Source: an uncultured Flavobacteriales bacterium | GTDB taxonomy: Bacteria > Bacteroidota > Bacteroidia > Flavobacteriales_G > Salibacteraceae | Direction: 5' to 3' | Assembly (NCBI GenBank): GCA_943788725.1 | Contig: CALSRJ010000001.1 | Span: 618,861 to 682,860, forward strand | Length of the DNA stretch: 64,000 bases | Shown here: piece after piece, positions 53,292 through 61,692 of the stretch | Layout of the letters: each line of letters begins with the position of its first letter | Numbering within the stretch: the stretch's first letter is position 1 | The notes under the pieces: model-generated | Told to the model about the DNA's origin: nothing | Seen by the model: the letters and a program-made list of their open reading frames with translations, nothing else | Databases searched by the model: none | Translations under genes and position numbers: made by a program

Positions 53292-54161
53292 TCAATGCGT
53301 TTTAGTAAGTGAAGAAGGCGTGACCAGGATGATGTCTCCAAGCTCGGACCAGTCCTCCTGAAAGTCAAGATCATCAGCCTCTACAGCCGCAATCACTAAT
53401 ACTTTCAACGCAGGCTTCGCAGCCAGCAAATACCCTACAATCCCTGCTCTGTACTGCGAATGAAAAGATCCATTAAAGTGGAGAAAAACGCCTTCCGAGT
53501 TTAGGTTGTTCAATATGTTGCTCGCCATACAGTGATCTTTGAGCGCCTGTGCCTCTACCAAGAGATCCATGTTCATGCCGTGTGAATGCCCTCCCATCAT
53601 TTCCTTCATCTCTTCGTAGCCACGATCACCAGCGGTAACCTCAAAAGGAAGACTGGGTAAAATAGCGGATGCCCCAGCCAGCTCTATCAATGCCGCTTGG
53701 CCTTCTCGTGAAGCCAGCGAAGCATAACGTCGCGGGACGTTGGTCGCAATAAAAGGGATACCTTGTTCCTTGGCCAATTCTACTAGCGGCGCATAATCCG
53801 TAGTATAATTAGGCCAAAGCTTTGCTTCTTTCTTCAAGTGGTCCAGCTTGATCCGATCTGCGAGGTATTCATCCAGCACAAGTTGATCATCCATTTCAAA
53901 CATCTCCGCACCTACTGAAACATCGCCTTTTTCACTGAGTGCTAGCATCAACTCCAATTGAAGCCAATGGTCAATCGGGTTGTTGTGCAGTTCTCCAAAA
54001 AGCACAACATCCTGATCTGCTGAGCGACTCAGTACTTCTTTAAAATCCATTTGCTTGCCTTTAACATCATAGATCCTATAGGCTGGCATATCCTTTTGTC
54101 CGGATGCCGAATGGTAAGCGACGCTTAACATAAGGGCCAAAAGTAGAGGCGTGAATTTCAT
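53292..54161 (-). CDS. ChaN-family haem-binding-like protein, exported
   Basis: A 289-residue exported protein (signal MKFTPLLLALMLSVAYHSASG). ChaN features: VLFGELHNNPIDHWLQLE (~52), VGAEMFEMDDQ, LWPNYTTDYAPLVE, IPFIATNVPRRYA and FNGSFHSQYRAGIV near the C-terminus. ChaN proteins are periplasmic or lipid-anchored and can bind haem; they share a fold with EreA/TIKI-type enzymes. No lipobox Cys is visible here, so it is probably a soluble periplasmic protein. It leads the three-gene operon with the thioesterase and hydrolase. Confidence 0.88.
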   Translation of the reverse strand: MKFTPLLLALMLSVAYHSASGQKDMPAYRIYDVKGKQMDFKEVLSRSADQDVVLFGELHNNPIDHWLQLELMLALSEKGDVSVGAEMFEMDDQLVLDEYLADRIKLDHLKKEAKLWPNYTTDYAPLVELAKEQGIPFIATNVPRRYASLASREGQAALIELAGASAILPSLPFEVTAGDRGYEEMKEMMGGHSHGMNMDLLVEAQALKDHCMASNILNNLNSEGVFLHFNGSFHSQYRAGIVGYLLAAKPALKVLVIAAVEADDLDFQEDWSELGDIILVTPSSLTKTH

Positions 54162-54221
54162 TTTTACAATGTTATGTTAATGTTAAGTGAATGTTACTTG
54201 TATTTTACCTAGATTAGCGTT

Positions 54222-54635
54222 GTGTTTAAAAAAGGCATACTTACAACGCTCATCTTTATGCTTGGGTTCAGTTTATTACTGAGCGCAAAGATTGTATATG
54301 TGGAATACTTTCCGAACGGAAACGTGAAAATTGAAGTCATCAAACTCAAGAAAGGCATTCATCAGATCAACCAGTATTACGCATGCGGAACCTTGATGGA
54401 AACTGGATTCTCCAAGAATGGAAAATCTCAAGGACGCTGGCTTCACTACAGCCCTGAGGGCGATGTGACGGCATCAGCGTACTTCCACGACAATGTGAAA
54501 ATTGGATCTTGGAATTACTTCAATCAATGGAGCAATCGTTCGTATCAAGTACGCTACGATCAAGGACGAGCCATTAGCTACAAAGAGTTTGACCACAGTG
54601 GAACTCTGATTGCTTCTGGCACTAGCGCTCCTTAA
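54222..54635 (+). CDS. Exported MORN-like (YwqK-type) repeat protein
   Basis: A 137-residue protein from GTG 54222 with a hydrophobic N-terminus (ILTTLIFMLGFSLLLSA). The body has short Tyr/Gly-rich MORN-like repeats, as in YwqK-type proteins: VYVEYFPNGNVKIEV, METGFSKNGKSQGRWLHYSPEGD, ASAYFHDNVKIGSWNYFN and YKEFDHSGTLIASG. Such repeats form beta-sheet surfaces for protein or lipid contact; the function is unknown. It is the only plus-strand gene between chaN and AIM24. It ends overlapping by 4 bp the convergent AIM24 gene. Confidence 0.75.
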   Translation: MFKKGILTTLIFMLGFSLLLSAKIVYVEYFPNGNVKIEVIKLKKGIHQINQYYACGTLMETGFSKNGKSQGRWLHYSPEGDVTASAYFHDNVKIGSWNYFNQWSNRSYQVRYDQGRAISYKEFDHSGTLIASGTSAP

Positions 54636-55432
54636 AAATTATCTCCGTCGAGCAAATCTCCTAGACCACCCAACACACTTCCTTCACCTTTCCGCTTACC
54701 CCTCATTTTCGGCGCAGAACTGATGATTCGATCTGCCAGTCTCGAGAACGGAAGGGACTGAATCCACACTTTTCCTGGACCTTTCAACGATCCAAAAAAC
54801 AACCCTTCCCCACCGAAAATTGTATTGCGAATGCCTCCTACGAACTGTATGTCATAGTCGACGTCCTTCGTAAACGCAACGATGCACCCTGTATCCACTT
54901 TAAGAACCTCTCCTGGAGCAAGTGTCCGCTCTATGATCGTTCCACCCGCATGCACGAACGCCAATCCGTCCCCTTCAATTTTTTGCATGATGAATCCCTC
55001 CCCACCAAAAAGGCCAACTCCAATACGCTTCTGGAATTCGATCCCGATGGTGGTGCCTTTTGCTGCACAGAGAAAGGCATCCTTTTGGCAAACCACCTTT
55101 CCTCCTAATTCTGAAACGTCCAGTGGAATCACTTTTCCAGGATAGGGTGCTGCGAACGAAACATGACGTTTGCCGGAGCCGTCGTTTGTGTAAGCGGTCA
55201 TGAAAAGACTTTCGCCCGTCAAAACCCGCTTTCCGGCCGAGAATAGTTTTCCGACAACGCCCTGACCTTCCTGCGCACCGTCACCAAAAATGGTTGCCAT
55301 GCGCACGCCGTCGTCCATCATCATTAAACTTCCAGCCTCAGCAATAACAGATTCTTGAGGATCCAATTCAATCTCGACGCACTGCATTTCTTCGCCGATA
55401 ATCTTAAAATCAATCTCGTGTGTATTTCTCAT
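54632..55432 (-). CDS. AIM24/TIGR00266-family protein
   Basis: A ~266-residue cytoplasmic protein from ATG 55432 (MRNTHEIDFKIIGEEM); the open frame to 55450 adds six residues. It follows the TIGR00266/AIM24 pattern: VIAEAGSLMMMDDGVRM (~34), GLFGGEGFIMQKIEGDGLAF (~135), VDTGCIVAFTKDVDYDIQFVGG (~170) and GGEGLFFGSLKGPGKVWIQSLPF near the end. The family forms a beta-stranded trimeric fold of unknown function, also found in mitochondria. It converges with the MORN-like gene, overlapping its stop. Confidence 0.92.
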   Translation of the reverse strand: MRNTHEIDFKIIGEEMQCVEIELDPQESVIAEAGSLMMMDDGVRMATIFGDGAQEGQGVVGKLFSAGKRVLTGESLFMTAYTNDGSGKRHVSFAAPYPGKVIPLDVSELGGKVVCQKDAFLCAAKGTTIGIEFQKRIGVGLFGGEGFIMQKIEGDGLAFVHAGGTIIERTLAPGEVLKVDTGCIVAFTKDVDYDIQFVGGIRNTIFGGEGLFFGSLKGPGKVWIQSLPFSRLADRIISSAPKMRGKRKGEGSVLGGLGDLLDGDNF

Positions 55433-55544
55433 CTTTTCTCTTTGCTTCAAAATTGAAATAAAGAGCGCTTTTGAGCACGCAATTGTGATTAAAAAGAGAG
55501 AGGTAAGATGACCGGGAAAATATCAGGATAAACTGGGATCGCTT

Positions 55545-56646
55545 CTAGGGGATAAATACTTTTTGACTGATATGATCCCTGCCATTGAACATCCGAACCA
55601 AGTGGACTCCAGAGGGTACATTCAAATTGATGGAATTGAAATCCACCACTCCTGCGCCTTGAATCAAAGATCCATCCAGCGCATAAATTTCTATGTCAGA
55701 AGGCTTAAATGTAAGGTCAGATACAGGAATCAATGTTCCATTGATATTGAGCGCGATAGTGTTAGGATTACTCTTTAATGTGCGATCGACATATACAGAT
55801 TCAAAGGTTTCCTGCGCGCCATTCAAGTCAACTTGATTCAGTCTGTAATAGGACACTCCTTGCAAAGGCATGTTATCCATGTACGCATACTCAGTCTGAT
55901 GGTTCTTTTCAGAAGCGCCGGCTTCAATCATCCCAATTTCACGATAGACCCCATCTGCCGAAGCACGTTCAATAATGAAATGTGAACTATTCTTCTCGGT
56001 AGCGGTAGCCCAAGTCAAACCAACATGATCTTCCATCAAGTCTGCATTGAAATAAAGCAGTTCTATGGGAAGTACAAAAGCCGAATACCAAACTGTCATG
56101 CGGATATGATCGATCTCCGACAGGGTACTGAACCCCTCCCCCAGAACGCTGGACAGAGATCGCAAATCCGTAATCAGGATCATTTATTTCATATGGAACC
56201 CACGTCCTTCCCCATGTATCCGAACTGCTCCCATAAGATAAATAGGTGTCCGTTGCGGTCCACGCGGCAGTTTTGGCCCGGTCAACCGTAAGAATATTTC
56301 CAGAAGCCCCAACCATACGCACGATATTATCCTTCGATAATCCATTGCCATCACTCCGCTCAACATCCACTTGAATTCCATCGGTATTCACACCCAATGG
56401 AATGGAGAAATTGAATCCATCGACGACTAAAAAATTACTGTAACTACCGTTGGTGGATAGGTTAGCGGTCAAACTAACTCGCTCATCGTCCGAGACATAA
56501 ATACTGTCCAAATTTTGCCAAGACGCAAGTGAACCACCAACAACGGACACATATGCGTTCGAAGGGCTGAAAGGACCTTGAGAAAACTGTGCAAAACAGT
56601 GAGCTGAGCTCAACAACACCATAGCTATGACAAAAAACCCTCTCAT
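55545..56646 (-). CDS. Secreted T9SS-type protein, one frame break
   Basis: ATG 56646 gives MRGFFVIAMVLLSSAHCFAQ, a signal peptide. The first frame (to ~56135) holds a beta-sandwich domain (~20-170; VSVVGGSLASWQN, DGIQVDVERSDGNG). At the G-run tract 56132-56141 (GGGGGAGGGG) the reading shifts by +1, and the next frame continues FSTLSEIDHIRMTVWYSA, LPIELLYFNADL (the linker module before sorting domains), RASADGVYREIG, and a tail (IYALDGSLIQGAG, VPSGVHLVRMF) that is a short sorting-domain-like end. With one base removed it is ~366 residues. It is related in its second half to the protein at 1733-2728. Confidence 0.78.
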
Positions 56647-56680
56647 ACTATCCAAAAGTACGTCATTTCAGACGTTTGGG

Positions 56681-57178
56681 TTACAATGAAGCAATGGCAG
56701 CTTCGTAATCAGGCTCCTGACCTATACTCGGTACTTGCTCGGTGTACAGCACATTTCCAGCACCATCGATCACTACAACCGCTCGACTGAACAATCCAGC
56801 CAATCGTCCTTCTTGCATCGTTACTCCGTAGTTTTCAGAGAACGAGGTGGTTTTGAATTCTGATCCGTTTACTACGTTCTCAAGTCCTTCTGCAGCACAA
56901 AATCGTTTCTGAGCAAAGGGCAGGTCCTTGCTCACATTGAGTACGACTGTATTTTCCAAGCTGGAAGCTTCTTGGTTAAACCGCCTTGCACTGGCAGCGC
57001 AGGTTCCAGTGTCGATGCTGGGAAAAATATTTAACACCAATCGCTTTCCTGTAAAATCTGAAAGATGCATGTCTGCTAGGTCTGTCCCCGTCAAAACGAA
57101 TGAAGGGGCTTTTGTGCCTACCGCTGGTAGATTTCCAGCTGTTTTAATCTGATGATCTCCTAAGTTGATGGTCGCCAT
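56681..57178 (-). CDS. tpx: Thiol peroxidase Tpx
   Basis: A 165-residue atypical 2-Cys peroxiredoxin that reduces hydrogen peroxide and alkyl peroxides using thioredoxin. The peroxidatic Cys is in SIDTGTCAAS (~60) and the resolving Cys in KRFCAAEG (~93), the Tpx spacing. NIFPSIDTGTC and the closing PDYEAAIASL are typical. It starts at ATG 57178 with a -7 box on the minus strand at 57210-57203. It diverges from the VPS10-type gene. It is probably cytoplasmic, since there is no signal peptide. Confidence 0.96.
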   Translation of the reverse strand: MATINLGDHQIKTAGNLPAVGTKAPSFVLTGTDLADMHLSDFTGKRLVLNIFPSIDTGTCAASARRFNQEASSLENTVVLNVSKDLPFAQKRFCAAEGLENVVNGSEFKTTSFSENYGVTMQEGRLAGLFSRAVVVIDGAGNVLYTEQVPSIGQEPDYEAAIASL

Positions 57179-57202
57179 GTTATACTCTTAATTTTAGGGT
57201 TT

Positions 57203-57210
57203 CAAAGTTA
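57203..57210 (-). promoter_or_regulatory. Candidate -7 box of tpx
   Basis: The minus strand reads TAACTTTG, an exact TAnnTTTG match, 24 bp before ATG 57178. No -33 element was identified. Confidence 0.5.
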
Positions 57211-57317
57211 GGCATGGAACAACGGATACACGAATCTGTTCGAACCCAATACCAACTTTGATGAACACATCCACAACTGTTGGTCAACATACCTCGACAG
57301 AGGTATACGGCCTCTCT

Positions 57318-57325
57318 TATATTTG
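57318..57325 (+). promoter_or_regulatory. Candidate -7 box of the VPS10-type gene
   Basis: TATATTTG matches TAnnTTTG exactly and lies 22 bp before ATG 57348. It lies inside the longer open frame that begins at 57258, which supports the internal start. Confidence 0.5.
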
Positions 57326-57347
57326 CGAGACCTACAAAACCTATAGC

Positions 57348-60300
57348 ATGAAAAGATTACTCATTCTCCTCTTCGCTGCAAGCATGGCCAGCGGACTATC
57401 AGCCCAATCCAAAAAAGACACGGACGATAAGAAAAAGGAAGCGTCGCTCAGCGGAATGTCCTTCCGCTCTCTGGGACCAGCCCTTGTATCCGGTAGGGTA
57501 ATCGACCTCGCCGTAAACCCTGAGGACAATGACCAATTCTACGTCGCTGCCGCCTCCGGAGGGGTGTGGAAGACCGTAAACCACGGCACCACCTTTGAGC
57601 CCATCTTCGATGGCCAGGGATCGTACTCGATCGGCTCTATAACCATCGACCCAATCAATGCGCACACGGTTTGGGTAGGCTCAGGAGAAAACAACAACCA
57701 GCGCAGCGTTGCCTACGGAGACGGAATCTATCGCTCCCTGGATGACGGGAAGTCGTGGGAAAACATGGGATTGAAAAATTCCGAGCACATCGCCAAGATC
57801 ATTGTGCATCCTGCACATTCAGACGTAATCTACGTTGCAGCTTACGGTCCACTTTGGTCTTCAGGAGGCGACCGAGGGATCTACAAAAGTGCCGATGGTG
57901 GGAAAACCTGGGAACGCATCCTTCACGTCAGCGACAACACTGGTTTTTCTGACCTGTGGATGGATCCGCGTGACCCTAAGGTTATGTACGCATCAGCGCA
58001 TCAGCGGCGCCGACACGTCTTTACCTACCTAAGCGGTGGTCCAGAATCTGCCGTGTATAAAACCACGGATGGCGGGGCCAATTGGAGAAAAATCATGAAG
58101 GGTCTTCCCAAAGGAGACCTCGGAAGAATTGCCCTGGCTATTTCGCCTGCCAACCCCGACGTGGTGTACGCCATGGTAGAAGGATTCGACAAAGAGCATG
58201 GAGGGTTTTACCGTTCTGAGAATCTAGGAGAGAGTTGGAACAAGCAAGGCGACTATTTCACCAGCGGCAATTACTACGTAGAATTGGTACCCGATCCTTC
58301 CGATGCAGACAAAGTCTATTCTATGGACACCTGGCTTCATCACACCGAAGACGGTGGGAAGACTTTCAAGCAAACCGGAGAAGAAAGCAAGCACGTCGAT
58401 AATCATGCCATGTGGGTGGATCCAGCCTCGACGGACCATTGGCTGGTAGGATGCGACGGAGGCCTTTACGAAACTTGGGACGGAGCGAAATCGTGGAAGT
58501 ATTTCGCCAACCTGAACCTCACGCAGTTCTATCGTGTAGCCGTTGACTATGACACTCCATTTTACAACGTCTACGGGGGAACCCAAGACAACAACACACT
58601 TGGAGGGCCATCACGAACGACCAATGTACATGGCATCAGCAATTTCGACTGGCAAGTCACCCGCGGTGGCGACGGCTTCGAGCCAGCGGTGGATCCGGAA
58701 GATGCAAATGTGGTTTACAGCCAAGCCCAATACGGCTGGCTCGTTCGCTTCAACAGAAAGACAGGTGAACGCGTGAACATAAAGCCCGTAGAACGCAAAG
58801 GCGAAGCCGCGTATCGATGGAATTGGGACGCGCCGCTCCTCATCAGCCCACACAACCACAAGCGACTCTACTTCGCTGCCAATAAGGTGTTCAGAAGCGA
58901 CGACCGCGGAAACAGTTGGGAAGTAATCTCAGACGACCTTTCGCAGCAAATCGACCGAAACACGTTGAAAGTAATGGGCACCACTTGGGGCCCCGACGCA
59001 GTGGCAATCCACCAGAGCACATCGATTTACGGGAATTTGGTGGCGATGGACGAATCGCCAGTTCAAGAGGGATTGCTCTACGTCGGTTCGGACGATGGCA
59101 TCATCCATCGCACAGAAGACAACGGCGCTTCTTGGACCAAGCTCACTTCGTTTATGGGAGTGCCAACGGGAACGTATGTCAATGAAATCATGTGCGATCT
59201 ACACGACGCGAACACGGTGTATGTCGCCTTCAACAACCATAAGAATGGGGACTTTAAGCCCTACATACTGAAGAGTACAGACAAGGGAAAGACCTGGACG
59301 TCCATTGTTGATGACCTCCCTGAGCGAGGTTCCGTATATACCTTAGGGCAAGACCACGAAGTGAAGGACTTACTGTTTGCAGGCACCGAATTCGGAGTCT
59401 TCTTTTCAAGAGACGCCGGTAAGAAATGGGTGAAGATGGGAGGCGGTCTTCCGACGATAGGCATTCGCGACATTGAAATTCAACGCCGTGAAAACGACCT
59501 TGTGCTCGCTTCGTTTGGACGTGGATTTTACGTTTTGGATGACTACTCCACCCTGCGCACAATTCAGGATACAACAGGAAAAGAAGCACACATCTTCCCC
59601 ATCAAGGATGCCCTTTCGTTCATCGAAAGCAATCCATTGGGAACCAAAGGAAAAGCATCTCAGGGTGAGTCTTTCTACACTACGCCTAATCCTCCAGTGG
59701 GAGCGGTGATCCGATACCATCTGGGAAGCAAGGCCATGACAAAGACAGATGTCCGTCGGGCTGCCGAAAAGAAAGCACGCAAAGAGGATAAAGATGTTAC
59801 TTACCCTTCCATGGATGCCTTGCTGGCCGAAGACTTGGAAGAAAAACCATACTTGATCTTTGAGATCGCAGACGCCTCCGGAGAGGTCGTTTCCCGATAC
59901 AAAGAGGAGAAGTTTAGCAAGGGAATAAACCAGAGTGTATGGGATTTTCGCATGGAAGCGACAAGCCCTGTGGTTTTAAAAGAAGGAGACGGCGGACGAT
60001 ATGGATCGCCCGATTATGGACCGCTTGCCCTGCCCGGGTCATACACAGCAACCATTCATCTGGTGCACGATGGGGTCGTCACCAAGCTTGCCGGACCGGA
60101 ATCTTTCAAGGTCAAAGCATTGCATCAAGACCAAATCGAGCCTGCAGACAGGGATGCTTTGTTGACGTTCATTGATGAAGTAAACACAGCAAGAAAAGAA
60201 ATGCGTGCCACGGCTGAAGAAGTGAAAGGAGTAAAGGAGCAATTGGCATTCATGCAGGAGGCCATCATGAAGACTCCGAATGCAGACCCATCCTGGATCC

Positions 60301-60596
60301 AAGAAATCGATCAGCTGCGCAAACAAGTCATCACAATCGAATACGACCTATGGGGTGACCGAAGTCGAAGCAAACGAGAGATGGAAGCCTATCCAGGCTG
60401 CATCGATCGCGTCGAGGGGATTGCCTATAACATCAAGGCACATACAGAAGCTCCAACGCAGAGCGAAAAGCGGAGTTTAGAAGCGGCGAAAGACGAGTTC
60501 AAAACCATTCAAACAAGGGTTTCATCTACAGAAAAAGCAGCTGATGTTCTATTGAATAAGCTGGACGCGGCAGGAGCGCCTTATATCAAGCACTGA
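57348..60596 (+). CDS. VPS10/BNR-repeat beta-propeller protein, exported
   Basis: A ~1082-residue exported protein; ATG 57348 gives MKRLLILLFAASMASGLSAQ. It has sortilin/VPS10-type BNR repeats (ADGGKTWERI, DDGKSWENMG, TTDGGANWRKI, EDGGKTFKQTG, TEDNGASWTKL, STDKGKTWTSI, SRDAGKKWVKM), a long propeller of ~740 residues. A beta domain (~790-940) and an Ala/Glu/Lys-rich helical end (~950-1082; AEEVKGVKEQLAFMQEAI) follow. Such proteins are often annotated as glycosyl hydrolases, but no catalytic residues are evident. There is no T9SS sorting domain, so it is probably periplasmic or released by another route. It ends 7 bp from the convergent SDR gene. Confidence 0.88.
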   Translation: MKRLLILLFAASMASGLSAQSKKDTDDKKKEASLSGMSFRSLGPALVSGRVIDLAVNPEDNDQFYVAAASGGVWKTVNHGTTFEPIFDGQGSYSIGSITIDPINAHTVWVGSGENNNQRSVAYGDGIYRSLDDGKSWENMGLKNSEHIAKIIVHPAHSDVIYVAAYGPLWSSGGDRGIYKSADGGKTWERILHVSDNTGFSDLWMDPRDPKVMYASAHQRRRHVFTYLSGGPESAVYKTTDGGANWRKIMKGLPKGDLGRIALAISPANPDVVYAMVEGFDKEHGGFYRSENLGESWNKQGDYFTSGNYYVELVPDPSDADKVYSMDTWLHHTEDGGKTFKQTGEESKHVDNHAMWVDPASTDHWLVGCDGGLYETWDGAKSWKYFANLNLTQFYRVAVDYDTPFYNVYGGTQDNNTLGGPSRTTNVHGISNFDWQVTRGGDGFEPAVDPEDANVVYSQAQYGWLVRFNRKTGERVNIKPVERKGEAAYRWNWDAPLLISPHNHKRLYFAANKVFRSDDRGNSWEVISDDLSQQIDRNTLKVMGTTWGPDAVAIHQSTSIYGNLVAMDESPVQEGLLYVGSDDGIIHRTEDNGASWTKLTSFMGVPTGTYVNEIMCDLHDANTVYVAFNNHKNGDFKPYILKSTDKGKTWTSIVDDLPERGSVYTLGQDHEVKDLLFAGTEFGVFFSRDAGKKWVKMGGGLPTIGIRDIEIQRRENDLVLASFGRGFYVLDDYSTLRTIQDTTGKEAHIFPIKDALSFIESNPLGTKGKASQGESFYTTPNPPVGAVIRYHLGSKAMTKTDVRRAAEKKARKEDKDVTYPSMDALLAEDLEEKPYLIFEIADASGEVVSRYKEEKFSKGINQSVWDFRMEATSPVVLKEGDGGRYGSPDYGPLALPGSYTATIHLVHDGVVTKLAGPESFKVKALHQDQIEPADRDALLTFIDEVNTARKEMRATAEEVKGVKEQLAFMQEAIMKTPNADPSWIQEIDQLRKQVITIEYDLWGDRSRSKREMEAYPGCIDRVEGIAYNIKAHTEAPTQSEKRSLEAAKDEFKTIQTRVSSTEKAADVLLNKLDAAGAPYIKH

Positions 60597-60603
60597 TACC
60601 ATC

Positions 60604-61296
60604 TTACCACGGGATCTCCTTCTTGTCCATAAAGAAGGAGCCCGTTTTCGCTTGATCTGCAGTTACGGCTAGCCAAACCGGAGTCTCTGCACCTTTCTCA
60701 ACATCTCGGGCGGCAGAAGGACCGCCCATATCGGTCCTGACCCACCCAGGGTGGACAGCGTTCACCGATATTTGCTTGGATGACAATTCATGTGCAAGTT
60801 GACGCGTGATACCGTTCAAGGCCGTTTTAGAAGCGCAGTAGGCGGGAGACCACCCGCCGACGGAGTCCGTCATGGAGCCCCCTTGGCTTGATATATTAAT
60901 GATTCGTCCAGGACGATTGAGTAGAGGAATAAAAGCGCGTGCAACCAACAGCGGGCCTAACACATTCGTCCGAAAAGTCTGATCAAACACATCACTGGGG
61001 TCAAGTGACAATTGCTTGTCCTGGTCTAGCAGCACGGCTGCATTGTTGATGAGTACATCCAACTCTCCAAAGATCGAAAGGAACACTTCCGAAGCGTGTG
61101 TAATACTCCCCGGCACGTTCACGTCCATTTCAATGTAATCTACGTCTATATTCTTTTCGAGCAAGCGCTTCCGAGCTGCTTCCAAGCGGTCCTTCGATCG
61201 CCCTCCTAGAACAACTCGATGCCCTAGCAATGCGAGCTTCCGAGCCATTTCAAAGCCGATACCCTTGTTCGCCCCCGTAATAAAAATCGTTTTCAT
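60604..61296 (-). CDS. SDR-family oxidoreductase
   Basis: A 230-residue short-chain dehydrogenase. The NAD(P)-binding loop is ITGANKGIGFE (TGxxxGIG), the VLINNAAVL motif is the NNAG-like element, ISSQGGSM holds the Ser, and YCASKTAL holds the catalytic Tyr-Lys. HPGWVRTDMGG near 185 is the usual loop after the active site. The GGRSKDR stretch after strand 2 suggests NADPH preference. The carbonyl substrate is not predictable. It converges with the VPS10-type gene. Confidence 0.93.
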   Translation of the reverse strand: MKTIFITGANKGIGFEMARKLALLGHRVVLGGRSKDRLEAARKRLLEKNIDVDYIEMDVNVPGSITHASEVFLSIFGELDVLINNAAVLLDQDKQLSLDPSDVFDQTFRTNVLGPLLVARAFIPLLNRPGRIINISSQGGSMTDSVGGWSPAYCASKTALNGITRQLAHELSSKQISVNAVHPGWVRTDMGGPSAARDVEKGAETPVWLAVTADQAKTGSFFMDKKEIPW

Positions 61297-61444
61297 GGCA
61301 TCAAGGTAAGCAAGGATTCAAATTGTTGGATGTATGAAGACAAATCAAAAGGCTTGATTAATTTCGCCGCTGCATTGTATGCTCTTCTTGCCAAAGCAAT
61401 GCCCCAGTCCAGTCTTCTGGTACCGTTCTTTGCAAAGACGATTT

Positions 61445-61528
61445 GCCCAAGTGTTGAAATTGGTAGACAAGCTAGATTCAGGTTCTAGTGTCCATTAGGA
61501 CGTGCTGGTTCGAGTCCAGTCTTGGGCA
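61445..61528 (+). tRNA. tRNA-Leu, anticodon CAG
   Basis: The acceptor arms GCCCAAG (61445-61451) and CTTGGGC (61521-61527) pair fully. The anticodon stem CTAGA/TCTAG encloses loop TTCAGGT with anticodon CAG. A long variable arm (TGTCCATTAGGACG) marks a class II tRNA, and GGTTCGAGTCC is the T loop. The 3' end continues A-C-C-G, so CCA is not fully encoded. Antisense to this gene a reading frame produces DSNQH-type peptides, which are not genes. Confidence 0.92.
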
Positions 61529-61567
61529 CCGAAGGTGAACAAGAAGCGCTGCGATAGCAGGGCTTTT
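61512..61567. repeat. Direct repeat, copy 1: tRNA-Leu 3' end and its terminator
   Basis: 56 bp from the T-arm of tRNA-Leu through the hairpin AGCGCTGC-GATA-GCAGGGCT into a run of nine T. It is repeated exactly at 61624-61679. Here the repeat ends within the poly-T of an intrinsic terminator for the tRNA transcript. Confidence 0.9.
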
Positions 61568-61573
61568 TTTTTG
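61546..61573 (+). terminator. Terminator after tRNA-Leu
   Basis: AGCGCTGC-GATA-GCAGGGCT followed by TTTTTTTTT. The stem has one mismatch. The same hairpin occurs in the second repeat copy, followed by TTTTATATC. Confidence 0.75.
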
Positions 61574-61623
61574 GCCCCTGGTCAAAAATAACGGGGCGAG
61601 AAGTTTACCCCGCATCCGGCAGG

Positions 61624-61679
61624 GAGTCCAGTCTTGGGCACCGAAGGTGAACAAGAAGCGCTGCGATAGCAGGGCTTTT
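61624..61679. repeat. Direct repeat, copy 2: duplicated tRNA-Leu 3' end
   Basis: An exact 56-bp copy of 61512-61567, with the tRNA T-arm half, acceptor strand, ACC and the downstream hairpin, 112 bp further on. The 56 bp between the copies contains CGGGG...CCCCG arms (61592-61612). A second partial tRNA 3' end like this is the usual mark of an integration site or a tandem duplication. Confidence 0.9.
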
Positions 61680-61692
61680 ATATCTCTTTTGC

